Shown one piece after another: positions 48,901 to 60,896 of a DNA stretch of 64,000 nucleotides; the first letter of the stretch is position 1; each line of letters begins with the position of its first letter. A program made the translations under genes and the position numbers. Source of the stretch: Bugula neritina (Eukaryota; Bryozoa; Gymnolaemata; Cheilostomatida; Bugulidae). The notes below the pieces were generated by a model. It saw only the letters and a program-made list of their open reading frames with translations. It had not been told where the DNA came from and did no database searches. The stretch is taken from contig OZ037769.1 in assembly GCA_964035545.1 (NCBI GenBank), positions 4,998,429 through 5,062,428 on the forward strand, in the 5' to 3' direction.

Positions 48901-49165
48901 TGAACTGCAAAATGAGGGTTTATACTAAAGCTGTCAAGCTTAATACCACTTTTTTTCTAACATTCTTTCACAGTTTATCATATTTTTGTATCACCAGAAA
49001 ACTTAAAGTTTACCCATCATGGCCAGCATAATAATGGTTTGTACGCTATAGAAATATATTATCCATTGTAAAAAGTATTAATGTCTAAATAGATGTCAAC
49101 CATATTTATTTTTATATAATTTCATTATAATATATTATACTTTCTGTGATATAGAAAAGCAAAAG
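45960..49165. other. intergenic, no supported gene
   Basis: AT-rich DNA between LITAF and the LTR-like fragment. Open frames at 47974-48183 and 48615-49031 lack any recognisable domain, splice support or composition shift. A C-run occurs at 46858-46867 and AT-repeat at about 46616-46735. Confidence 0.5.
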
Positions 49166-49171
49166 TTATAT

Positions 49172-49566
49172 TGTACACCCCCCAGTATCCCCCAGTACCC
49201 CCCAGTATCCCCTGCTAAACTTAACTCAATAGATTATGGTCAGGAATGGCAACTCCAAGTCATGCCGCATCTCCATGCGGTGCCGTATTAGTGACCATGG
49301 GCGACGCCACCAGCAACTGCAGACGACACCGCCATAATCTTGCGTCGTCCAATCAGGATCGACTTCATGTATATAAGTAGCCCTTTTCGGCGCGCACAGG
49401 CAGTCTCGGACACAGCTAGTAGCTACTAGGTTAACCATATGTAATCGCTTTGACTATTGTTATCTTTTCTCTTTTATATGTTTACTGATTTTATCGTGTG
49501 TAATTGATTCAATACAGTTTTCTCGATTCATGATCGACTTGTTCGATTCCTCACATAACCTCACAG
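49172..49566 (+). mobile_element. LTR-like fragment, probably a solo or truncated LTR
   Basis: This is a GC-richer island in AT-rich DNA that begins TGTACACCCCCCAG and ends CCTCACA (TG...CA). It contains a TATA box (TATATAAG, about 49370), a GC-rich segment, and an oligo-T/ATTGATTCAATA-like 3' part. That layout (modulator, TATA, R/U5) is typical of an LTR. I found no 5-base target duplication and no internal region, so the boundaries and family are unsure. Confidence 0.45.
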
Positions 49567-50257
49567 TGGATATGCAGTAATTATCAACACACAATAACAT
49601 CCAAACTAGCAGTGCACAAAACTACAACAATATTACATTCTAATGCTTTTTCCTTCATATATACCATCAACACTATTTTTTCTTATAATGCATGTATGAT
49701 ATTTTTGCATTTTGTATTTTAAGTCTTTTAATATAACCAATGTTTAGGTGCAAAATTATTATTATAGCGTTTCAACTACTTTTCAAACAATAAATTTTCA
49801 ACTAATGACAATATTTTTAAAATGTCTAGAGTTTTATTAAATTTAACAAATTGCATAAATTTTTCTCTCCTCACCAACATGAAACATGTTTACAATATAA
49901 GTTTTTTTATTTAAACTCACTTAATTGTTAGTGTATTATTTCTAAACTTATTCTCATTGACAGATCATTAAAGAGATACATCAACTTAATGGTAATGATT
50001 AAAATGTTTTAATTAACTTATAACTATATGTTTTTATCTAAACTAGCTTAATTGTTAGTAGCTTAATTATCCTAAATCTAAAGTTTGACAATTAAATATC
50101 ATTACTTGCAAATCAAATGACAAAATAAATCAACATAAAATTGTGTTTTTTGTTACGAAATGCTTTACAGTAAAACTAGTGTATATACAATATGTGTATA
50201 TTGTACAGACAGCTATAATGCAAAACTGTAAATAAAGAGTGAATCATTACATTTCGT

Positions 50258-50374
50258 ACCTGGTAGATCTCTGCTATGGTCCACATCTGGTGCAGGATGA
50301 GTCACCAGTGTGTAAACAACACCACAAGTATGAATTGCTGATTTCATCTGTACTGAATCAAGACTTCCCAGAAC
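50258..50374 (-). other. possible isolated exon or gene fragment
   Basis: On the minus strand a stretch ending at a GTACGA donor-like site reads VLGSLDSVQMKSAIHTC and continues TLVTHPAPDVDHSRDLP. It has balanced composition and higher GC than its surroundings. I recognise no family and found no neighbouring exon. It may be an orphan exon, a retrocopy fragment or chance. Confidence 0.2.
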
Positions 50375-50578
50375 CTTTGAATTGCTCATATACATTACGG
50401 GAAGTGTATGAAATGACTAACCTTTTCACGGTTGAATAACAACAAACATTAAATATACTATGATTTGTAATATATATGATTATGCTGACAGTGCATGGAT
50501 ATATAAAGAGATGTGAATACTCAAACTATATTATAGATTTCATTTATATTTTGTTGTGGAAAGTTTTATTTTGAAGAA

Positions 50579-53500
50579 ATGTTGTCTGCCAGAAGTGCTG
50601 TGTTGATAGTGCTAGGGGTTAGTAGCCTGGTGAGTATATTGCAATTATTAAATGTATTATATGTATTATATGTATTATATGTATTATATGTATTATATGT
50701 ATTATATGTATTATATGTATTACACACAAGTATAAATATGTGTATTATCGTATTATGCAAGTATAAAGCAAAGGGTGAACTTATGTGTATTTATAATAAA
50801 ATTTAAAAAAGTAAAAACTTTATAGATTCTTTATGGTACTGCTTTTATTACTTACAGGTTTTTAATGATACAGTGCAGCTTTATTTATTAGGATTTATTA
50901 TTATAGAAGTATATACTATAATAATATATGTATATCAAATTACATTACATGCAATATGATTTAACTTACAATGGTAAAGTAATTTAATTTGAGAACTATA
51001 AATTATATTGCAAAATTAAATTATAGGTCAAACAGCAATTAGTAATTTACTAACTGTAATAATACAATGACTTACATTAATTTGCAGATTCAAGTAACAG
51101 GTGGCAGCTGTATGCATGATAAGTATACTATTGTACCTGGACATACGGGATGTATTAACAAATCTCCATACGCTACTCACTTTGGTAAGTCAATTTATTA
51201 TATTTACTGTAATGTTATTTACTATACTTCTCTAAAAATAGATTTTAGACTTTAATGCACAAAAATTTAATTATAACAACTTTTGTGTTATGAATATAAA
51301 TTTTAATGACAATGGTAACTGTAAAATGCTTCAAATTGCGCTTTTTTTACTATAGTAAATTTGCAAATTCCCAAATAGTAAAAGCAGCAAGTTGTTTTCA
51401 CTTTATATAACTGGATTGTAGCTGACATGACAGATGACCTACAAGAAGAGATAGTACAGCAACACAACACTCTCAGGTCTCAACTCAATGCCACAAATAT
51501 GCAGAAAATGGTACGTTAACCGAGAAATACCTAAAGAAATTCTATTAATATAGCTTAAATAATAAAGTATATGAAAACTACATTTTATTGAAGTATATAA
51601 ACAGTATTCAAGTCTATTAATTGCATATATAAATATAAAAAAAATTAACTTTAGAGTTGCTACCTTGGTAAGAATTTCTAAAGAAAAGGTTTTTAGTGTA
51701 AGAAACTATAGGACTTATATATAACTATATAAAGTGTATTTATAAGTATAATATGAACAGCTATATAGCGTGTAAATACCTATATAAGTTGCATATAAGC
51801 ATAAGAAGTGTATATAAGTATATGAAATGTACCTCTACGATATTTATAAAATAGAATTATTGCATAACATATTTGTTCTACTTGATTTAATGATTCAACA
51901 TCTTTTAACACTCTACACTACACTCTATACTACAGAGCTGATGGTGCATGCATAAGAACGTCATATTACATGGTAAGGTTTATAATATATTCTAGGAGTG
52001 GGATGACGAACTAGCAGAGTTATCACAAAAATGGGCAGACAATTGCGAGTTCAAACATGACAGTGGCAAAAGAGCTATTCCAGGAAGGTTCACAGTTGGT
52101 GAGGATTATTTATTCTTAAACTCTGCTATAATATCAACTAAATAAAAATGTTGTACCTTAATTGTCAAAACTCCAAAATAGAAAATACTTTTTAAACAAT
52201 GATTTTAAGGTTACTGAATTACAGTTGTTTAAAAACCAGATTTTAATAACTTCTAATTTAATAAAGGTGAAAATGTGGGCTAAGGGGAAAGGTAAGCTAC
52301 AAAGAAAATGAGTTTATTTTATAGCATGTAATCGATTCTAAATAAAAAAAAATTATATCCCAATTAGAATGTCTGAATTAGAAAATAAAAATGCAAAATT
52401 ACCTTTAATAGATTTAGCCAATCAATATTTGACCTAGTTAATATTGTCTAAATTTTTATCAAGAGCTATAGCAAGAGGGCTCTTCATATTTGTAGGTCAA
52501 AACTTAGCCTTGGGTTACCAAACATGGAAAGACGTGCTGCAAGGGTGGTGGGATGAAATAGAACTGTTTCATTACGGCCACAGAGAACTCATGTCTTTTG
52601 GAGCAGTAGGACATTTTACTCAGATGGCATGGGCGGAGTCAGCTAAAGTGGGGTGTGGCTGGGCTGTGTGTACGAATGACGACATGATGAAGTGGTATGG
52701 AGGAAAATACTTCGTCTGCAACTATGGCGCAGCGTAAGTGCATCATTTGCTGCTGAATCATCGAATTTTATGGCAAAATTATTCTTGAAAAATTTAAAAT
52801 ATACATTGCAGACCTAGGTATATATATTCTTAGCTACTAGTTTGGCAGATATAATTGAATAAGCAATTGTGTGCAACTACATGACAACTAGAAACAAACG
52901 AGTTAATATATTGTTTAAATTATCTTGAAAAAAAAAATCAAAATTTTATTTTTATTTTCAAAAACTGGTAATTAAACTCTCATAAACTTTTAAAGCAGCA
53001 ATTTCTTTGATTTGAAACACTTTAAGTAAAATGATGCTGTGTAACTGTTCAAAAAAAAATTCTGGTTTACCTGAATATTCTTAAATTACCAGTCTAAGCA
53101 AATTAATTAAGTAAAGCAGTAACAAAATTTGATTAAAATCTTTAAAAAAAAAACTCACATATGTGTTCATAAACACAAATTTAGTGAGAAAACCCAATAT
53201 TCTGAGTTTTTTTAACAGTATTCAAGAACTAAAGAACAAGTGTATTCTTGTGAACTAAAGTAGCACAGGAGCAATTATGACTGGATGCCCTTCCTAACAT
53301 CACCAATAGCCTTTATGGGGATTCGAACCCATGACCTCGTGTTTACTAGGCAAACACTCTATCCCCTAGACCACGGCTGCTCCTTAGGTTTTGAGATTAT
53401 ATAAGGATTGAAAATTATTTAAGTATTTCATAGTTTTAAAGCTGTATAGCTATAAACTCTAAACTCTTTTAAAAGTATTGTCTGCTTTAAAGCATTTCCC

Positions 53501-55609
53501 ATGTGTACCCAACCAAAATTATTTGCTTACTATAAAATTTTATTTACAAGGTTCAAACTATAAGTATTTTTGAAAAAAGTTATTGAAATTTTTTTCTCAG
53601 CTTTCAGCCCTTAACTGCTAAAAATTATATTAACACTTTTTTTTCAAAAAATTTCTCTTCTGATTTGTATATTTTCAATAAGTCTTTCGCAATTGGTAGA
53701 GGCAATTTACATTGGTGGACGCCATACAATGTGACAACCATAGATGGAGATAGAAGAGAATGTGGCTCATGCCCAGACACTTGCAACGAGAATGGACTAT
53801 GTGGTAAGCCTTGTAATTAATTTAATTGAAATAAAGCTTCAATACTTTTGTTTTTATTAGTAATCAAACAGAAAAAGTTCCACAATTCAATGTTTAATGT
53901 GAGAAATCTAAGCTCTAGATGAATATAAGATTTAACTTTACCCGCAAATATCTACTTTTTTAACTTACTTCAATCTAAAAGATATAAATGGAGATTTTTT
54001 GTTCTAAGTGTAGCAGGAAACAACATTAGTATGTATATAATTTGCACTATGTTCTTAGATTGTGGAGGTAAGGTTTGTGGTAATGGAGGGACGCTGGATA
54101 TCAACACATGTCAATGCAAATGCACTAAGCCATACCATAAAGCAGACAATTGTGAATGTAAGTATAATATGACATCTTGAGGCAAGTGCCTGCTTGCCGA
54201 CATCTTGCTATAAGTTATATAAAAACTTATAGCACATGTTTTCTGATGTAAAAGAATAGTCTACAATTAATGGTTTACTAACAACCCAAATAATTTAGTA
54301 AATGCAGCATCTGTAGTATATTTTATATTTTACTCTCAGCGTATGTGGCTTTTATATTTAGTTATTCAGTTTAATAATTGCACAGGCATAATTATGGCCA
54401 GCACCAGAACCTATGATTCACGTTTACATTAGATTCCTAGCCCAATGTTGATTGTACTGTTCAGGTTCAATAACCAAGTCCTGAATCAATCAGAGCGTGT
54501 AGTCTATTTGATATCATCCAGTCTATTTGTCATAATAATTGATTGATTTTCACCGTGAAAGCTTGTGGTAAGAAATGAATAAAATTAAATAGTTGTTTTA
54601 AACAGATGATTGGTTATAGGAAGTGATTTAGCTGTCATGTCTCATTTGTAATGGAACATTTGAAACAAACATATTGCAATATATTCTCAACAATTTAGGT
54701 AATTACTTCACAGCTACTTCAAATCTCACTGAATTAAAACGTTTTTAAAATCAAAATCTAATTTATATTTGAATCATTTGAATTTTTAGTTTCTAATCAT
54801 CTAACAAAAATAATAGCGTTAAACATTTGTTCATTTGTATTATCTACAAATCTACAAGTATTAGTCATTAAGTGAAAGTTTTAACTTTGAAGTATAGCAG
54901 TATACGGACTTTGTGCAAAAGTCAATCAAGGTCAATGTGGTTTTAAATTGGTAGTGGATGACATATATAATGTGTTACATTTTTTACAGTGGATTGTGAC
55001 TTGGCCATTGATTCTCCCCACTGCGGAACATTCTGGCAGTACGCCCAATGTGACATATACCAGAACGTACCTAATGAATGTCCTAATATGTGTGGCCTGT
55101 GCCCATTGGCTGATTACAGGCAGGGGATCGCAACTTCTAATGCACCAACCACTACAACTACACCAACAACTACAACTACAACAACAACTACAGCCACACC
55201 AACAACTACACCAATAACTACAACAACTACGCCAACAACTACAACTACACCAACAACTACTTCTACATCAACAACTACAGCAACACCAACAACTACATCA
55301 GCTATCTCTTCCACAACACAAGAAATATCAACTGAGAAGCCATTGGCCATCTCTACACGGTCACCACGGTTACCACCACCAACAACATTGTCAAATATCT
55401 TGCAGTCTCGTTCCACAACCCCCACCACAACTGATCTGAAGGTTTCCACCACAAAACCATTTAACATTCATGTAGAACAAAAAGAAGGAAAAACATTAAT
55501 TAGCATTCCACACAGCATCTCTATAAACAGCAATGAGGCTGTGAAAGGGGTGCAGCAGCTCTCAAGTAAATTATATTCAACCTTGGTCCTCATTTTAAAG
55601 CTTGTATAA
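50579..55609 (+). CDS. secreted CAP/SCP-domain protein with EGF-like, ShK-like and Thr-rich regions
   Basis: CAP (CRISP/SCP/TAPS) proteins are secreted, disulfide-rich proteins with varied roles including venom, immunity and reproduction; the role here is unknown. Coding exons: 50579-50629, 51088-51184, 51422-51510, 51996-52098, 52496-52733, 53700-53803, 54059-54157 and 54990-55609. Phases join and give 466 residues. Exon 1 is a signal peptide (MLSARSAVLIVLGVSSL). CAP motifs: QQHNTLRSQ, WDDELAELSQKWADNC, GQNLALG (usual form GEN), GHFTQMAW and FVCNYGAAGN. A short Cys-rich EGF-like module (about 228-260) and a six-Cys ShK-like module (about 262-298, ending MCGLC) follow. Then come a Thr/Pro-rich O-glycosylation-type stretch (about 305-365) and a tail ending in a weakly hydrophobic run (YSTLVLILKLV), possibly a GPI signal. 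The acceptor at 53699 was chosen over an upstream AG because it restores the CAP signature and phase. PolyA signal at 56018. Confidence 0.9.
50651..50722. repeat. 9-bp microsatellite (ATGTATTAT)n
   Basis: About eight perfect copies begin 20 bases after the signal-peptide exon of the CAP gene, inside intron 1. Confidence 0.93.
53261..53385 (-). repeat. tRNA-derived SINE copy
   Basis: The minus strand has A box GTGGTCTAGGGGATAGAGTG, a perfect B box GGGTTCGAATCCCC, then body ATTGGTGATGTTAGGAAGGG and ATAATTGCTCCTGTG. It has the best-preserved Pol III boxes of the family in this window. The tail is missing. It lies in a CAP-gene intron. Confidence 0.72.
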
Positions 55610-55789
55610 ACTGGGCGCTCTTGTAGAAATCTTGTGATTTACTGTTGCTATATGTATCTGGTGCCAACTGAGATATTTTGTGTTTTTAGAAAACTAAGTC
55701 AATCTCAAACACTTGCTCATCTAACCAGAATATGCTTTTAGCTGCATCACTTGCAATTTGTGCAATTCTTTTTTAATCATGCATTTAAT

Positions 55790-55957
<168 letters not shown>

Positions 55958-56017
55958 TATACATAATAAGATATATCTAACTTTTTTGAAACACCTTTTT
56001 ATATGACAAGAATTTGA

Positions 56018-56023
56018 AATAAA
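56018..56023 (+). terminator. candidate CAP-gene polyadenylation signal
   Basis: AATAAA about 410 bases after the stop codon on the coding strand. It is the first good signal after the AT repeat. Confidence 0.45.
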
Positions 56024-56029
56024 ATTCAA

Positions 56030-59000
56030 TAAGCTTGATTGATTAATTTTAGTTTTTAAGGTGCATTTATCAAATAAAACTTGGGTATATGGTACAAACT
56101 AATTAATTATACATATATGATTGATAATATTTTATAAGAAATTGTGCTACCTCAATGCTTATAATCTATCTAACAATAAATAAAACTTATTAGCATATGA
56201 CATTGAATAACATAAGTTATAACCACATTTTAATTCATAGTGTACTTGATTTGGATAGTGCATATATAAAAAAAATATTGCAAACAATTAAACTTTTCTA
56301 ACTTCAAAATATTAGTAGAGTATATTTCTGCTAGTAAGTAAAGAGCACATGTTAACTAACTCTTTCTTCATTGCTAGCTGATCATTAAAATACATGCATA
56401 TTATAAACTATTGGTAACAATACAGTGACCATTATTTTACGTGTATGTATAATATATTATAAACTGTTGCTAACAATCTATTGGACAAATTTACTGAGAT
56501 AGTTTTTACTAAGATTCAGAGCAATACGTATATTTAATTAAACACGAGAATCAAATTAAATAGCTGACTTCTTTTCAAACTTTTTCATGCAATATAAAAA
56601 TTAAAATTATCAGACATCTTTTACTAATTGGTAATGGCAACTTGTACATTATAGATAAACCACAAGTAATATGGTAGCATATAAAAACAAAAAGCTTCAA
56701 ACTTTAAACATTGTGCTTTAAGTAATAAGTAACAAAATTGTAATTCTAAATTTATAGAATTTCTTTGAAGTCTTTTGCCTTTCAACTGGCATCCATAAGC
56801 AAATAATGCAATACTTGCTTTTCTAATGTTTCAAAGTGGTGCGCTTTTCAATTAAACAAAAATTGTAGTGTAAGTTCTAACATAAATGTATACACTTTAC
56901 TGTGCCTTACTTCTCTCCCCCCTCCCCTGTTTTTATATTACACAAAGTTAACAAAACAAACTTATTTCCATAGACATAATATGTTTTTATATTTTCATAT
57001 TCAGTATTTTGTATATGGCCCATTCTGCTCAAGAGTTGTCTTTCCAGAAAGACTTAGCTACCTGTAACCATTAGAACATAAACTATGTTTTTTATATTTT
57101 CACAAAGCAGTTTCTGCTGTAATTGGAGCCGCAACTTTTTTGAAAAATTTAGAAAGATTTCTATCGATGAATATTTTAGTTTTTCCTGTAGTCACATTGA
57201 ATATATGTAAATACCCAATCAAAACAAGCTATACATTTTTTGCATACTAATAATTAATTCAGACTGAAGGCACTTGGGCATCATTGCAAACAGAAAATTT
57301 CATGTTAATTGAGTGCTCCTATTTGAATTTGAGCTATATGGCAACAAATTTAGATCTTTTGTGACACGAAGGTGGTACATGTGCGTCACTATTTGGTGCC
57401 TAATACGAAAGTCTATTTCTCTGAGAGGATAACATCCGCTTCTCCTTTTAATTATTATTGTGAGCTTAATCAATAGAGTTAGGGTAAAAAACTTCAAATA
57501 TTATTTTATAATTAAACAAGACATTGACTTTCTTATGCAAGTTTCTTGTCCCATCTTATGCCATTTACAACCTGCCTTTAATTTGCAGGTATGCTAATAA
57601 ATGAAGATTGTAGAAATAAAGACAATATAAATAGTTGCTATATAAATGAATGCTAAATAAATGAATACTGTAAATATAATGCTGACATGCATAAATTTAT
57701 AACTAGAATAGTACTTTCCATTTTAAAATCAGCAGAATGTGGGCTTAAAAAGTCAACTAGCTATGTAGTCAACATTCAAGTATAATTTTAGTTTGAAAAA
57801 GCAATTTCATTGGAATGTATATAAACTAAAAACAAATGTATTGTGCTGTAAGTATAAATGGTACTCTAAAACTACCATCTTGAAACGCAACTAATTTTTT
57901 TATTGTAAAAATATTAAATAATTAACAGTGAATTTAAATTTGATTTTGCATGGAACAAGTATAAGTTTCAAGTGCTTTAATGGTGCAAAAAAGTGCTAGG
58001 GAAAGAAAGACCTCCAATCTGTATTAGAAAAGCTGTTTTTAGGTTTTTTTTAAGTTATAGTATATCTTTTTAAACCCTGAATAGCGTCTAAATATAATTG
58101 ATACAGTTTAAAATAAATAATTATACAGGAGACAAGTATAGCCTCATCAGCAAATATCAGGTCTACCATTTCATTCAGTGACCGCAACTTAATCCTCACC
58201 TAAGGGCACGTGTCTAAAGCATAACTAAGTTAAGCTGAAAAATTACTTCCTATTAGTTTTAATAAGAAGTCAAACAATATTGATAATATTTCTTTGGCAT
58301 CATGTCAATCAATATTTATAATATATTAATATAATATATTATTATATTATAATATAATGCACCTATCTTAAACTAGGTGTATTTTTGACACTGTCATTAA
58401 TTTGTATATAAGCCGGCTCAGAAATAATCATCTTTATTGAACATAATTACTAGCTTATAGCTTTAATAAAATATATATGTTTTTAATTTCTATAATTTGA
58501 TAGTTTGAGGTCAAGGAAGCAGCTGCATAGTCATAGACTTTCAATTGACGTATAACTCAACTCACTCCCTAATATAAATACTTATGGTTGCTGCGTTGCA
58601 CCCAAAGTATTGTTTGCTGGCAGCACGATTTAAAATATCTCCAAGCAGCGAATCATCAATCTTTAAGCAAAGAATCATTTGGCTGAGTTTGAAAATTGTT
58701 ACTAAAAATATTTTTCTAAATTTTTTTCAGTAACAACTATAAAACATAATTAAGTCTTTGTGAAGTATTTTTATTAGTTACTGCATTTTTACATATTATT
58801 GCAAATTAGATAAATACATAAAGCAATTCCATTTTTGTTATTAATTTTGTAAGAAGTTAAATTACATAACAAATTGTCATAAGATCATGAACATATATGT
58901 GTGCTCACATGAATTCCTTTATTTCCTTGCAATTATAAACTTATTTTGTCATCTCTTCCCTGGAGTTTAAGGAGACTCAAAGTCTAGTATCATAATAATT

Positions 59001-60130
59001 TTGATCTGCCACAGCAAGCTCAGTACATCTTTTTGTCCATATCTTTTTCCAAACTTAATTGGTTCAATTATGAAAAATAAAACTTTTATATTGATTTTAG
59101 TGTAGCAAAATGAGATATATATCATATATTTATAACGAAAATATCATCGAGATCTTAATATCATGTAGATTCTGTTAAAATTATAATATTTTCACATAAA
59201 TCAACGTTAGCAAAGAAAAAGGGTTGCTGTAAATTATACATGTATAATAATTTAACGATTCCTTCTCAAAATTATGTTAGCCATATAAATATACTCCAAA
59301 ATGGCTGCATTGACAGTATAGGTGCTCTGTAAATAAATCACAGTGGACAAACTTTCTGTGGACCAAATAAAATACAAGATACTATTCAAGTGTTGTACAA
59401 TTTTAAGTATAAGTAGGAAAGGCGTGCAGAAAAGTTTACATTAACTATGACGGTTTCATCCCAGATAGACGCTTCCCAGTTAGGCGCTATTTTTTATTTT
59501 GGTACCATAATAATGTATATACCTATGTAACTGTTGTATTGATTGATAAATAGCTAATATGCTAATAGCTATAATAGCTAATATAAAGTATCTAGAATAA
59601 TAGTCCACATTTCACGGTTTTGTGTGAGGCAAAACACAGTAATATGTTAATAATAGACATTATTTTTAATGAATACTTATTAACGAAGTGTTTTTTCTAG
59701 CAACAAGAAGTATAGAGTGTGCAAAATTATTAAGTTAATGCAGATCAGCGACATTTATTTATGTGCTAGATAACAAACAATTGATCCAAGTTTATTTAAA
59801 TATACAGATTATATATTTCAATAACATTAAAATTAATTATCCATAAACTATATATTTTGACAAGATAAATAAATAGCATCTAACTGGGATCACACCACTA
59901 TGACTGCCTTAGTTCAGATGTTACAGGATTGGTTGTCACAAAAAATAAAGTTATGAGAGAATTGAAGGCAAAAAATAGCTAATCACAGTGTTCCATAGGC
60001 TATGTTTCATGTAGCTTCAACCTAGCTAACCTAACCTAACTGAAGTGAACTCAATTTTGAAAGTTTATAAAGATAAATTATTGAGATTTTACTGCACATT
60101 CTATATTTTTACTGTCAGCTGATAAAACAA
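56030..60130. other. 4.1 kb AT-rich intergenic region
   Basis: I see no exon, SINE head, inverted repeat or conserved motif that I can defend. A short minus open frame at 57300-57497 is unsupported. Confidence 0.5.
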
Positions 60131-60133
60131 CAA

Positions 60134-60363
60134 TCATTTGACAGTGAGCAGTTCATTTTCTTTATTGCCAACCAAATCCATTTCTTCAACACTCAACCTA
60201 TGTTTATATTTTATATGTTTATATATATGCATTGCAATAATACTGTAAATAATTATACAGTCCCCAAACAGTATAAACTGTATCAACTTCATAGTTATTT
60301 CATTTACTGAATTGTCAAGTGCTTTTTTACATATTTCGTAATTTACTTTCATGTTATCTGTAA
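60134..60363 (-). CDS. possible 3'-terminal exon of an unknown membrane protein
   Basis: On the minus strand a good acceptor (CTATTTTACAG) is followed by a frame open to a TGA at 60134. Its product has one hydrophobic helix (FILFGDCIIIYSIIAMHIY), then a basic stop-transfer (KHIKYKHR) and an acidic-to-mixed tail (LSVEEMDLVGNKENELL). That layout suits a single-pass membrane protein's last exon. No upstream exon was identified and the family is not recognised, so it may be chance in AT-rich DNA. Confidence 0.25.
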
Positions 60364-60896
60364 AATAGTAATTTGGCTGCTAGATAAACTGGTAGCTATA
60401 TTGCAGTGTTGAAAATCTTTCAAAATTCCCAAAAATAAATTTGTCATATCTGGCAAGTTGAATTGATTAAATTACTGCAGTTTACTGCAAAGTAAGAACT
60501 GTTCATTGACATGCAGAGTGACTAAAAAGCCTGCAACTTGGTAATAGAGGATATTTCCTCTTCCAAATTTCACTCAATTAGAAAAGTTAATTTAAATTCC
60601 ACACAAAAAAAGAGTAGAATTAGATTCTACTTCAAATATTTCTGGATATTAAATCATATTGATTTTCTTGTGTGGGCTACCTCTCTCCCAGCCCTCATTA
60701 CAGCAAGGGTATTAAATTAGGTACTTAGGCTATTAATCAATGTATAGCCGACAAATAGTTGGTGAGAGAAAGACGTGTGGCAATCACTTAAAAAGCTGAG
60801 TAAATACCACAAATTATTACTAATATTCCTCTATGGGCTGAGGTCTGGTCTTGAGCAACATACTTTGAAAATACAGCAGGGAGCCTTGGCATAGTC

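Noticed and set aside
48615-49031. 138-codon plus-strand open frame
   Set aside because: No recognisable domain, AT-driven composition, an overlapping equally long minus frame, and no splice-site context.
49226-49438. 70-codon minus-strand frame
   Set aside because: It lies inside the LTR-like fragment and reflects its higher GC, not a gene.
55114-55467. Val-rich minus-strand frame
   Set aside because: Mirror of the ACA-rich Thr repeat in the last exon of the CAP gene.
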